NCBI RefSeq assembly: GCF_014647875.1
Contig: NZ_BMQA01000048.1
Span: 1 to 49,436 of the forward strand
From: Streptomyces brasiliensis
GTDB taxonomy: Bacteria > Actinomycetota > Actinomycetes > Streptomycetales > Streptomycetaceae
Length of the DNA stretch: 49,436 nucleotides
Direction of reading: 5' to 3'
Under the pieces are notes generated by a model. It worked only from the letters and a program-made list of their open reading frames with translations. It was not told the origin of the DNA and did no database searches. Both the position numbers and the translations under genes were made by a program. Each line of letters begins with the position of its first letter. Within the stretch, counting starts at the first letter, position 1. Shown in pieces: positions 25,929 through 33,523 of the stretch.

Positions 25929-26636
25929 TCAGGCGTACTTGGATTCGACGCGGGCCACGACCACGTGCGGCCGACCCGGATGCGGTGCCGTGAAGGCGGC
26001 GTACAGCGCCTCGTGGTCCCGCCCGTCGACGGTCGCCGCGGACCAGCCCGCGGCTTCGAAGCGCGCGGCGATCCCGCCGGGGCGCGCGTGACTGGCGGAG
26101 GCGTTGTCGACGACGACGGTGTGCAGCCGCTCCAGCCCTGCGGGCCCGGCGAACGCGATCGCCTCGTGGTTGCTGCCCTCGTCCAGCTCGGCGTCGCCGA
26201 CCAGCACCCACACACGCGGTTCGCCGAGCCTCTGCGCACGCAGCCCGAGTGCGGTGCCGACCGCGATCGGCAGCCCGTGCCCCAGCGAACCACTGCCGAT
26301 CTCGGCCCCTGGCACCAGCACCCGGTCCGGGTGATGCCCGAGCGGCGAATCGTACGATCCGAACGCCGGCAACCAGTCCACCGGCACGAAGCCCTGGGCG
26401 GCGAGCACGGCGTAGTACGCCATCGGCCCGTGCCCCTTGCTGAGCAGGAACCGGTCGCGCCCCGGATCCTCCGTCCCCTCCGGCCGGATCCGCAGCACCC
26501 GGTCGTACAGCACCCACAGCACGTCCAGGGTGGAGGTCGCCGCCGGGCCGTGTTTCTCGTCGCCGGTCATCAGCCCCATCAGGCGGGGCAGGTCGTCATA
26601 GGTGTACGTCCGTCCGCTTTCCTCGGTGATCGTCAT
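25929..26636 (-). CDS. transketolase N-terminal subunit
   Basis: The 235-residue product holds the PP domain of transketolase. SKGHGPMAYYAVLA, LGHGLPIAVGTALG and the ThDP/metal motif VGDAELDEGSNHEA are visible. The ATG at 26636 (MTITEESG) is preferred over an upstream one. The two subunit genes are separated by 42 bp, so they form one operon. Split transketolases occur in secondary metabolism and in sugar catabolic clusters; here no regulator or sugar gene is adjacent. They are unlike the full-length housekeeping enzyme, so an accessory role is inferred. Confidence 0.88.
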   Translation of the reverse strand: MTITEESGRTYTYDDLPRLMGLMTGDEKHGPAATSTLDVLWVLYDRVLRIRPEGTEDPGRDRFLLSKGHGPMAYYAVLAAQGFVPVDWLPAFGSYDSPLGHHPDRVLVPGAEIGSGSLGHGLPIAVGTALGLRAQRLGEPRVWVLVGDAELDEGSNHEAIAFAGPAGLERLHTVVVDNASASHARPGGIAARFEAAGWSAATVDGRDHEALYAAFTAPHPGRPHVVVARVESKYA

Positions 26637-26790
26637 GCGACGATCGTGCAACCTCCACCAAACTTGAGGTCAAGCAGTGATTCCGAGCGTGCGCCACCGC
26701 CCCCGGACAAACGAGGGCGCGACCACCGACCCGAGTGCGGTATTGTTTCCCTGCGCGTTTCGACCGGGGAAACCCCAGGTCAAACGGCAC

Positions 26791-26864
<74 letters not shown>

Positions 26865-26871
26865 CGGTGCG

Positions 26872-26910
26872 AAGGGTCTTCGCAGGTGAGAGCCTGCGGA
26901 GGCCCTTTTT
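26872..26910 (+). terminator. terminator of the tRNA-Pro gene
   Basis: A 15-bp stem (AAGGGTCTTCGCAGG with CCTGCGGAGGCCCTT, two G-U pairs) with a 6-nt loop is followed by a T-run (TTTTT at 26906-26910). This is a classical intrinsic terminator, here just 7 bp after the tRNA. Confidence 0.85.
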
Positions 26911-27050
26911 CTGTGCCCGCGCTGCCCGGTGGCGGCCGGGAAAAACGCTTGGACTCCACGGGTGTCGTCGCGGGACACTTCCACTCCTGACCTGCCGTAC
27001 ACGCGCGGCTACACATGGTCACCTTCCCGCGACGACACAGGACTGCTGCC

Positions 27051-28868
27051 ATGGGATTCTCAGAGTCGCGAGGGGCAGCGCCCGGCAAGGGCCCGGTGCT
27101 GCTCGCACTTCGCTACTACGGACGGGAGTTATCCCGGCTCCGACGGCTGACCGTGCCCGCGATGCTGCTGCCCGCGCTCGGCAACATCGGCATCGCCTAT
27201 GTCGCACCGCTCGTCGTGGCCAAGCTCGTCGGACACATCGCCGACGGCACCGGCCTCACCACCGGCTCCACACTGCCGTACGTCCTCGCCTTCGCCGGGG
27301 CCCTGCTGCTCGCGGAGACGCTGTGGCGTCTCGGTCTGCACTGCATGAACCGGCTCGACGCCCTCGGTATCGAGCAGCTCTACGTGATCGGCATGGACGA
27401 GCTGTTCGCCAAGGACGCCGCGTTCTTCCACGACAACTTCGCCGGGTCGCTGACCAAGCGGGTGCTGAGTTTCGCCACCCGGTTCGAGGAGTTCGTCGAC
27501 ACGCTGACGTTCAACGTCGTGGGGAGCTTCGTGCCGCTGGCGTTCGGCGCGGTGGTGCTGTGGCGCTACGAACCGCTGCTCGTCGTCGGACTCCTGACGA
27601 TGATCGCCCTCACGGCCCTGTGCGTGGTGCCCCTGATCCGGCGTCGCCAGGCGCTCGTCGACCAGCGCGAGGAGGCGATCGCCCGGGTGTCCGGCCATGT
27701 CGCAGACAGCCTGATGAACATGGACACGGTCCGGGCCTTCGCCGCCGAGGAACGGGAGGCCGCCGAACACCGCTCCCGCGTCGCCGAGTCCCGACGGCTC
27801 TCGCTGCGGTCCTGGGACTACGGCAACCTGCGCATCGACACCCTGGTCGCGCCGATGTCCGTGCTGACGAACGCGCTGGGCCTGCTGCTCGCCGTCACGC
27901 TCGGCGGAGGCAGGCACGGTGTCGAGGGGGTCGTCGTCGCGTTCACGTACTACTCCAACGCGACGCGGATCATGTTCGAGTTCAACCAGATCTACCGCCG
28001 CCTCGAGAGCTCGATGACGGAGGCCGCGCAGTTCACCGCCTTGCTGCTGAAGCCGCCCACCGTGCTGGACCCGGCGCTGCCCGAGCCGCTGCGCCCGCGT
28101 GCCGCCGACGTCTGCTTCGAGAAGGTGACCTTCTCGCACGCGGGTGCCGAGCCGCTCTTCGAGGGTCTCGAGCTGGACGTGCCCAGCGGGGCGCGGATCG
28201 GTCTCGTCGGCCGGTCCGGCGGCGGCAAGACCACGCTCGCCCGGCTGCTCCTGCGCATGACGGACATCGACTCGGGCCGGATCCTGATCGGAGGCCAGGA
28301 CATCAGCCGGCTGCGCCAGGCGGACCTGCGCAGCCTGATGGCGTACGTGCCGCAGGACCCGGCGATGTTCCACCGGTCGCTGCGGGACAACATCGCCTTC
28401 GCCCGGCCGGACGCCACCGAAGCCGAGATCCGCCGCGCGGCCGAGGCGGCGCACGTCACGGAGTTCGCCGACGCGCTGCCGGACCGCTTCGACACGATGG
28501 TGGGCGAGCGGGGCGTCAAGCTGTCCGGCGGGCAGCGTCAGCGCGTCGCCCTCGCCCGGGCGATCCTGCGGGACGCGCCCATCCTGCTGCTCGACGAGGC
28601 GACCAGCGCCCTGGACTCCGAGAGCGAGATCCTGATCCAGGAGGCGCTGTGGCGGCTCATGGAGGGGCGCACGGCGCTCGTGGTGGCGCACCGGCTGAGC
28701 ACGGTCGCCGGCATGGACCGCCTCGTGGTTCTCGACCACGGCCGGATCGCCGAGCAGGGCACGCACGAGGAACTGCTCGCCGCGGACGGCGCCTACGCCA
28801 AGCTGTGGCAGCATCAGTCGGGCGGCTTCCTCGACGACGGACCGCCCGCGCGAGCCGAGGTGTCCTGA
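27051..28868 (+). CDS. ABC transporter, fused permease and ATPase, with a TTA codon
   Basis: The 605-residue half-transporter has an N-terminal membrane domain of about six helices and a C-terminal ATPase. The ATPase shows Walker A GRSGGGKTT, signature LSGGQRQRVALARA, Walker B ILLLDEATSALD and the H-loop VAHRLST. It would work as a homodimeric exporter, perhaps of a lipid or peptide. I use the ATG at 27051 (AGGA nine bases upstream) because the frame-extending ATG at 27015 lacks a site. Codon 27 is TTA (27129-27131), the only one I found in a real gene in this window, so translation should depend on the bldA leucyl-tRNA. It is expected to be expressed late. Confidence 0.92.
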   Translation: MGFSESRGAAPGKGPVLLALRYYGRELSRLRRLTVPAMLLPALGNIGIAYVAPLVVAKLVGHIADGTGLTTGSTLPYVLAFAGALLLAETLWRLGLHCMNRLDALGIEQLYVIGMDELFAKDAAFFHDNFAGSLTKRVLSFATRFEEFVDTLTFNVVGSFVPLAFGAVVLWRYEPLLVVGLLTMIALTALCVVPLIRRRQALVDQREEAIARVSGHVADSLMNMDTVRAFAAEEREAAEHRSRVAESRRLSLRSWDYGNLRIDTLVAPMSVLTNALGLLLAVTLGGGRHGVEGVVVAFTYYSNATRIMFEFNQIYRRLESSMTEAAQFTALLLKPPTVLDPALPEPLRPRAADVCFEKVTFSHAGAEPLFEGLELDVPSGARIGLVGRSGGGKTTLARLLLRMTDIDSGRILIGGQDISRLRQADLRSLMAYVPQDPAMFHRSLRDNIAFARPDATEAEIRRAAEAAHVTEFADALPDRFDTMVGERGVKLSGGQRQRVALARAILRDAPILLLDEATSALDSESEILIQEALWRLMEGRTALVVAHRLSTVAGMDRLVVLDHGRIAEQGTHEELLAADGAYAKLWQHQSGGFLDDGPPARAEVS

Positions 28869-28916
28869 ACGCGATCAGCCCGCGCGCGGTCCCGTCGCGC
28901 CCATGGCTCCGGATGG

Positions 28917-28950
28917 ATCTGTGCGCTAGCTTGAGACGCAGGTCACAGAT
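28917..28950. promoter_or_regulatory. inverted repeat upstream of LysR
   Basis: A 7-bp inverted repeat ATCTGTG (28917-28923) and CACAGAT (28944-28950), with 20 bp between the arms, lies 35 bp before the TTG start of the LysR gene. The size and spacing fit a LysR-type autoregulatory site. No evidence other than symmetry and location. Confidence 0.4.
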
Positions 28951-28985
28951 GCACGGGCATCCGTGGCGAGCGCGGGAGGTGGTCG

Positions 28986-29948
28986 TTGACCCCGGCACAG
29001 CTACGGGCGTTCTCGGCGACCGTCCGCCTCGGTTCGGTGAAGGCCGCAGCGGCCGATCTGGCTGTGACCGAGGCGGCGGTCTCGATGCACATCGCGCATC
29101 TGCGCAAGGAACTCGGCGACAAGCTGTTCACCAGGACGGCCAACGGACTCGCCTTCACGCCGGGCGGGCTGCGGCTCGCCAGCCGCGCCGCCGAGATGCT
29201 GGGTCTGCAGGACCAGACCGTCCTCGAGGTGCAGCAGGCGGGCGCCGGGCGCCGGCTGCTGCGCGTCGCCGCTTCGAGCCTGTTCGCCGAGTACGCCGCG
29301 CCCGGACTCATCGAGCTGTTCGCCGGGCGGGCCGACGATCTCGACGTCGAGCTGAGCGTGCACGATCCGCAGCGCTTCGCGCTCCTGCTCCTGGAGCGGG
29401 CCGTCGACGTGGCCGTCGGGCCCCGGCCCGCCACCGTCGACGACGCGATGATGTGCACCCACTTCCTCAACTACCAGGTCATCGCCGTCGTCGGCGCCGA
29501 CCATCCGCTCGCCTCCGGCTCCGGCTCCGCCGGGGTCGCCGAGCTGCGCGAACAGACGTGGCTGCTTGGGCCCTCGGCGGTGGGCCGGGTGGGCATGGTG
29601 CCCTCCGTACTGCGCCGCATCGGGGTGCCCGAGCACAATCAGCGCATCTTCCAGAGCCACGCCGCCGCCGTCGACGAGGCCAAGCACGGCAAGGGCGTGG
29701 CACTCGCGGTCGCGTTCGCCATCGCGAAGGACCTGGCCGACGGCGACCTCCGTCAGGTGAACGGACCCCAGCTGCCCGCCCGCGGCTCCTGGAACCTGCT
29801 CGCCCTCGGCGACCGCGAGGCCCCGCCCGCCGCCGCCGAGCTGCGCCGCTTCGTCACCACGCCCCGCGCCACCCAGGCCATGCTCCGCGGCGCGGGCGTC
29901 ACCGCCGGCCGCTTCCGCCCGGCCATCCACGTGACGCTCTGGAGCTAA
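28986..29948 (+). CDS. LysR-family regulator adjacent to the cox cluster
   Basis: The 320-residue product starts at a TTG with GGGAGGT six to seven bases upstream. The N-terminus is a helix-turn-helix (AQLRAFSATVRLGSVKAAAA, then DLAVTEAAVSMHIAHLRKEL), followed by the ligand-binding domain (RLLRVAASSLFAEYAAPGLI). It is convergent with the cox operon and separated from it by an insertion element remnant. LysR genes beside CO dehydrogenase clusters are known, so it is a candidate CO-oxidation regulator. The final TAA stop is made partly by the mobile element (TA plus the element's first A), yet the C-terminal residues RPAIHVTLWS look complete. Confidence 0.9.
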   Translation: MTPAQLRAFSATVRLGSVKAAAADLAVTEAAVSMHIAHLRKELGDKLFTRTANGLAFTPGGLRLASRAAEMLGLQDQTVLEVQQAGAGRRLLRVAASSLFAEYAAPGLIELFAGRADDLDVELSVHDPQRFALLLLERAVDVAVGPRPATVDDAMMCTHFLNYQVIAVVGADHPLASGSGSAGVAELREQTWLLGPSAVGRVGMVPSVLRRIGVPEHNQRIFQSHAAAVDEAKHGKGVALAVAFAIAKDLADGDLRQVNGPQLPARGSWNLLALGDREAPPAAAELRRFVTTPRATQAMLRGAGVTAGRFRPAIHVTLWS

Positions 29949-30257
29949 GAGTCATCACGTGATGCTGTGATGTCCGTCCGGTCTGTGTACGGAGCGGGCG
30001 CGCCTGGGTGGTGTGTGGTCCGTGCGGCTGGCTGTTCCGACGTGGGCCTTGTGCCGCTCGTTCGCGGGTGGGGTCTCATTCGGGGTTTGTCCGGTACCGG
30101 TCGGTGTGTTTTGTCGGGCAGAGGCCCTGGGCGGCCGGGGTGTCCCGGCCGGTGGGCTGCCGCGTGGGTGCGGCCCCGTGCGGGGCGGGCACCGCGCTGC
30201 GGTGACTCGACAGGGCCTCTTGCAGCCCTGGATCACAGAGGATTTGCGTGTGGCGCG
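29944..30257. repeat. direct repeat, copy A
   Basis: This 314-bp segment recurs almost unchanged at 48801-49115. Shared landmarks include GCTAAGAGTCATCACGTGAT at the left edge, GGTTTGTCCGGTACCGGTCG in the middle and GAGGATTTGCGTGTGGCGCG at the right edge. Differences are scattered, with one cluster in a hairpin. The repeat corresponds to the tnpB 3' end plus downstream region. Confidence 0.9.
29949..30250 (-). ncRNA. candidate omega-RNA (TnpB guide scaffold), copy A
   Basis: The region overlapping and following the 3' end of tnpB, as far as the element end, is where IS200/IS605-type omega-RNAs are encoded. It is GC-rich and contains several nested hairpins. One hairpin, GGCCGGG/CCCGGCC (30133-30139 with 30144-30150), differs from copy B by a compensatory change (G-C to A-T). 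The same hairpin lies inside a longer GGCAG/CTGCC stem. The guide would come from flanking DNA just past 29947. RNA status is inferred from position and covariation. Confidence 0.5.
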
Positions 30258-30530
30258 CCTGGACATCGTCCAGGCGCGCAGTGCTGGGGTCGTCCGCGTC
30301 GGTGAGCCGGACGTGGGCGCCCAGGGCGGCGGAGACCATGTCGCGGTCGCCGACGAGTCCGCATGCGGTGCAGGTGTGGATCCGGTCGGCGAGGGTTTTG
30401 GCGACCTTCGCGCCGCAGAAGCAGGTCTGGGACAGTTTCGTGGTGACGGTGGAGGCGCGCAGTATCCGCCCGCCGGTCTTCTCGCATTCGCGGCCGATGG
30501 CGGTGATGAGCCGGCCGGGTGTAGTGGCCT
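30076..30530 (-). pseudogene. tnpB: TnpB transposase-associated protein, C-terminal fragment
   Basis: Only the last part of a TnpB/OrfB-type protein remains: LITAIGRECEKTGGRILR, then the zinc-ribbon segment TKLSQTCFCGAKVAKTLADR with HTCTACG, then VGDRDMVSAAL, which carries the third RuvC aspartate. A Pro/Arg-rich extension continues to the stop at 30076. The N-terminal DNA-binding and first RuvC parts are missing, so no active nuclease can be made. The frame runs unbroken to the element boundary, suggesting an internal deletion rather than many point mutations. Confidence 0.8.
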
Positions 30531-31798
30531 TAGGTCCAGGGAGTGGACACCAGGGGCCGTACCGGTCGGGCCGTACGTCCGTCACGGCCCGTGAGGCGCG
30601 CGATCTCAGCCGGCACCCGCAGCAGCGCCGCGAACGTGTCGGCCGGGAGGAGCAGGTCGACATGAGGTAGCGCCGCCGTCATCGTCGTCGTGCGCGGGGC
30701 GAACCCCGGGGCGCCCGCGCGGGGGTTGAGCCAGACCACCGTGTGCGCGCGGCGCCGCAGCCGGGCCATCGCCGCGGCGAGCCGCTCGGGCGGGTCGCCG
30801 TCCCAGCCGTCCGAGGCGATCAGGACGACCGCCCCGCGCAGCGTGCCCCCGTGGTGCGAGGCCAGCAGCGCCTCCAGGCAGTGCGCGATCCGGGTGCCGC
30901 CGAACCGGTCGACGACCCGCTCCGTCGCCTCCTCGAACGCGGTCTGAGCCGAGCGGTGCGCCAGCACCGTGGTGAGCCGCGTCAGCGAGGTCGCGAAAGC
31001 GAACACCTCGGCGTGCGTCGTCAGCGCGAGCGCCCGCATCAGATGGAGATACGCCACGGCCTGCGCCTGCATCGACCGGCTCACGTCGCACAGCACGACG
31101 ACCCGTCGCGGGCGGTCCACCGCGCCCGTCCGTACCAGCCGCACCGGTTCCCAGCCGGTGCGGCGGGCCCGGGCGACCGTCTCCCGGATCGCCACCCGAT
31201 GTCCGCCCGGCCGCACCGCATGCCGCCGGGAACGGCGCGTCGGCCACTGCCTCAGCGCCGTCTCCAGCCACCGCCCGAGAAGCTCGGCCTCCCGCTCACC
31301 GAGCTGCTCGAACGGTGTGTCCACGGCACCCGCCACATCGGTCGGCAGCCGCTCCGGCACGGTCGACGCGTACGCATCGTCGTGCTCGGCGCCCGAGACC
31401 ACCGATGGCAGCGTCACCCAGGGAAGTCCAGCAGCCTCGATCGGATCACCCGACGCCCCGGCGGGCGGCGGTGCGTGGACCTCGTCCTCGCGCGGGGGCG
31501 AGCCGCCACGGCCGTCGCGCCGCGCGTGTGGGTCCACCGCCAGTACGGCCTCGCCGAAGACGGAGTCGAAGACCTCGTCGAACCGGGCCAGCTGCGGCTG
31601 GTCGCGGACGAGCGTGACACGTGCCGTCCAGTACAGCGCCGTCCGCGTGGCCGGCGGCGAGGCGGCCAGCGCGGCCACGAAGTCCTGCGTGGCGGTCAGA
31701 CCCACGGGCACGCCCCGCCGCCGCAGCCGGTCCGCCAGTGCCACGGCGAACGCGGCCCGGTCGACGGCGGGCAGGAACGGGTCGCTGATCCGTGTCAT
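30530..31798 (-). CDS. coxE: CoxE-type VWA protein for CO dehydrogenase maturation
   Basis: The 422-residue protein has an N-terminal region matching CoxE-like proteins (DPFLPAVDRAAFAVALADRL) and a C-terminal von Willebrand A domain. The MIDAS motif DVSRS sits in VVVLCDVSRSMQAQAV, followed by SDGWDGD. CoxE works with the MoxR ATPase to insert copper into the CuSMo active site of CO dehydrogenase in Oligotropha. It is the last gene of the cox operon, 15 bp after coxG. The TAA stop borrows its last base from the inserted element; the expected ancestral stop is TAG. Confidence 0.88.
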   Translation of the reverse strand: MTRISDPFLPAVDRAAFAVALADRLRRRGVPVGLTATQDFVAALAASPPATRTALYWTARVTLVRDQPQLARFDEVFDSVFGEAVLAVDPHARRDGRGGSPPREDEVHAPPPAGASGDPIEAAGLPWVTLPSVVSGAEHDDAYASTVPERLPTDVAGAVDTPFEQLGEREAELLGRWLETALRQWPTRRSRRHAVRPGGHRVAIRETVARARRTGWEPVRLVRTGAVDRPRRVVVLCDVSRSMQAQAVAYLHLMRALALTTHAEVFAFATSLTRLTTVLAHRSAQTAFEEATERVVDRFGGTRIAHCLEALLASHHGGTLRGAVVLIASDGWDGDPPERLAAAMARLRRRAHTVVWLNPRAGAPGFAPRTTTMTAALPHVDLLLPADTFAALLRVPAEIARLTGRDGRTARPVRPLVSTPWT

Positions 31799-31813
31799 CG
31801 CACCGGCTCCGGG

Positions 31814-32623
31814 TCAACGCACCAGCAGATAGATCACCACGCCGACGACGACGGCCCCCACGGCCACCGGGATCAGCCGCTTGTACACCGACTTCCCGGC
31901 CAGCCGCATCAGATCGAGCGGCTCGCTCTCCTCCTGTGTGGCGTCCGGCCGCCGGGCCGCGGGCACGGACCGCGGACGCGCCTCGGCCGCCGGGGAGTCC
32001 GCTTCGGCACCGGCCGGCGCGGCCTCCGCCTCCCCCCCGGCCCCCGCTTCCGTCCCGGCGTGTGTGTCCGTCCCGGTCGCAGGGGACGGCGAGGGCCGTA
32101 CGGCCGTCGACGCCTCGCCCGCCCCGGCCCACGCGGCTGCCGCCGGGACCGGGTCCGGCTCCGGTGTCTCCGGCTCCGGCGGGGCCAGCAGCCGCTCCTC
32201 CACGTTCGCGACGAACTGGGCGAACAGCTTCTCCGAGATCTCCTTGATCATCCCGCTGCCGAACTGGGCCAGCTTTCCGCTGATGTTGAGGTCCGTGCTG
32301 ACCGACACGACCGTGCGCGTGCCCTCGGGGCGCAGCAGCGCGTGGATGGTCGCCGATGCGTTGCCCTGCCCGCGCGTGTCCTTGCCCGCCGCGCTGATCA
32401 CTGCGCTGTGCGCGGTCTCGTCCTTCTCCACGAACCGGGCCGTGCCCTGGAACTGGCTGACCACCGGTCCGACCTTGACCCGGACCTTGCCGCGATAGAC
32501 GTCACCGTCGACGCCGGTGAGCTGGGCGCCCGGCATGCACGGGGCGAGAGCCTCCAGATCGGTGAGCGCCTCCCACGCCCGCTCGACGGGGACGTCGACG
32601 CCGAACTCGTTGTCGATCTTCAT
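31814..32623 (-). CDS. coxG: CoxG, SRPBCC protein with a C-terminal membrane anchor
   Basis: The 269-residue product has an SRPBCC (START-like) domain in residues 1-150 (MKIDNEFGVDVPVERAWEAL, LAPCMPGAQLTGVDGDVYRG), then an Ala/Pro/Glu-rich linker of about 85 residues, and a final hydrophobic helix (LIPVAVGAVVVGVVIYLLVR). The protein is therefore tail-anchored. CoxG has been reported in mycobacteria to bring membrane menaquinone to Mo-CO dehydrogenase, linking CO oxidation to the respiratory chain. The linker would let the domain reach cytoplasmic CoxMSL. Its start is 3 bp from the moxR stop, so the two are cotranslated. Confidence 0.88.
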   Translation of the reverse strand: MKIDNEFGVDVPVERAWEALTDLEALAPCMPGAQLTGVDGDVYRGKVRVKVGPVVSQFQGTARFVEKDETAHSAVISAAGKDTRGQGNASATIHALLRPEGTRTVVSVSTDLNISGKLAQFGSGMIKEISEKLFAQFVANVEERLLAPPEPETPEPDPVPAAAAWAGAGEASTAVRPSPSPATGTDTHAGTEAGAGGEAEAAPAGAEADSPAAEARPRSVPAARRPDATQEESEPLDLMRLAGKSVYKRLIPVAVGAVVVGVVIYLLVR

Positions 32624-32626
32624 GGC

Positions 32627-33520
32627 TTACGGTCTCCTCGCTTCTTCGGGGTAGCCGAGTTCTTCGAGGGCCCCGGTGATGGCGGTGCGGTCGTCGGGGC
32701 TCTTGGCGACCGCGCTCAGGGTGGTGACGACATCGCGGCGGGCCAGCCGGGACACGCGCAGCGCGGCGAGGGCGGAGACCCAGTCGATGGCCTCCGCCAT
32801 GCCGGGCGCCTTGTCCAGGTCCAGTGCGCGGACCCGGCCGATGAACTCGGTGGCGGACGCGATCAGCGGTTCGTTCGCGGCCGGCACCGAGCGGCGCAGG
32901 ATCTCCGCCGCGCGCTCGGGGGAGGGGAAGTCGATCCAGTGGTAGAGGCAGCGGCGGCGCAGCGCGTCGTGCAGTTCGCGGCTGCGGTTGGAGGTGAGGA
33001 CCACGACCGGCGGTCGTACGGCGGCGAAGGTGCCCAGCTCCGGAATGGTGATCGCCCACTCGCCGAGGAACTCGAAGAGCAGCGCCTCGAATTCGTCGTC
33101 GGCCCGGTCGATCTCGTCGATCAGCAGCACCGGTGGCAGCGGGCCCTGATGCCGTACGGCCCGCAACAAGGGCCGGTCGAGCAGGAACTCCTCGGTGAAC
33201 AGGTCCGCGTCGGCGAGGTGTTCGCCGCGCGCCTCGGTGAGCCGAACGGCGAGCAGTTGGCGCTGGTAGTTCCACTCGTACAGCGCCTCGCCCGCCGTCA
33301 GGCCCTCGTAGCACTGCAACCGGATCAGCGGGGTGTCCAGTGCCTCGGCGAGGGCCTTGGCGGCACTGGTCTTGCCGACGCCCGGCTCGCCCTCGAGGAG
33401 CAGCGGGCGGTCGAGGACCGTGGCCAGGTAGAGGGCGGTCGCGGTGCCCACGTCGACCAGGTGGCCGACCTCGGCGAGGCGCCGCCGTACGTCTTCGGCG
33501 TCCGTGAACAGTTCGCTCAC
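32627..33520 (-). CDS. coxD: CoxD-type MoxR AAA+ ATPase
   Basis: The 297-residue AAA+ protein has Walker A GEPGVGKTS, Walker B VLLIDEIDRA and sensor 1 VVLTSNRSRE. The start is an ATG at 33520, only 3 bp after the XdhC-YHS stop. The MoxR/VWA pair is the usual maturation module for complex metalloenzymes; CoxD has been linked to sulfuration and copper insertion in the CO dehydrogenase Mo-Cu centre. The position between coxF-like and coxG genes supports this role. Confidence 0.92.
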   Translation of the reverse strand: MSELFTDAEDVRRRLAEVGHLVDVGTATALYLATVLDRPLLLEGEPGVGKTSAAKALAEALDTPLIRLQCYEGLTAGEALYEWNYQRQLLAVRLTEARGEHLADADLFTEEFLLDRPLLRAVRHQGPLPPVLLIDEIDRADDEFEALLFEFLGEWAITIPELGTFAAVRPPVVVLTSNRSRELHDALRRRCLYHWIDFPSPERAAEILRRSVPAANEPLIASATEFIGRVRALDLDKAPGMAEAIDWVSALAALRVSRLARRDVVTTLSAVAKSPDDRTAITGALEELGYPEEARRP

Positions 33521-33523
33521 CCT

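Larger units (their letters stand above)
29948..30530 (-). mobile_element. TnpB-carrying insertion element remnant A
   Basis: The element lies between two TA dinucleotides (29946-29947 and 30531-30532). If it is removed with one TA, the sequence GGAGCTAGGTCC is restored, in which both neighbouring genes would end at TAG codons that overlap in CTAG. Inside lie the last part of a tnpB gene on the minus strand and about 130 bp beyond its stop. The left edge carries a hairpin sequence CATCACGTGATG typical of element ends. There is no matching inverted repeat at the right edge, which fits an IS200/IS605-like element but may also reflect deletion. The tyrosine transposase TnpA is absent. Confidence 0.65.
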
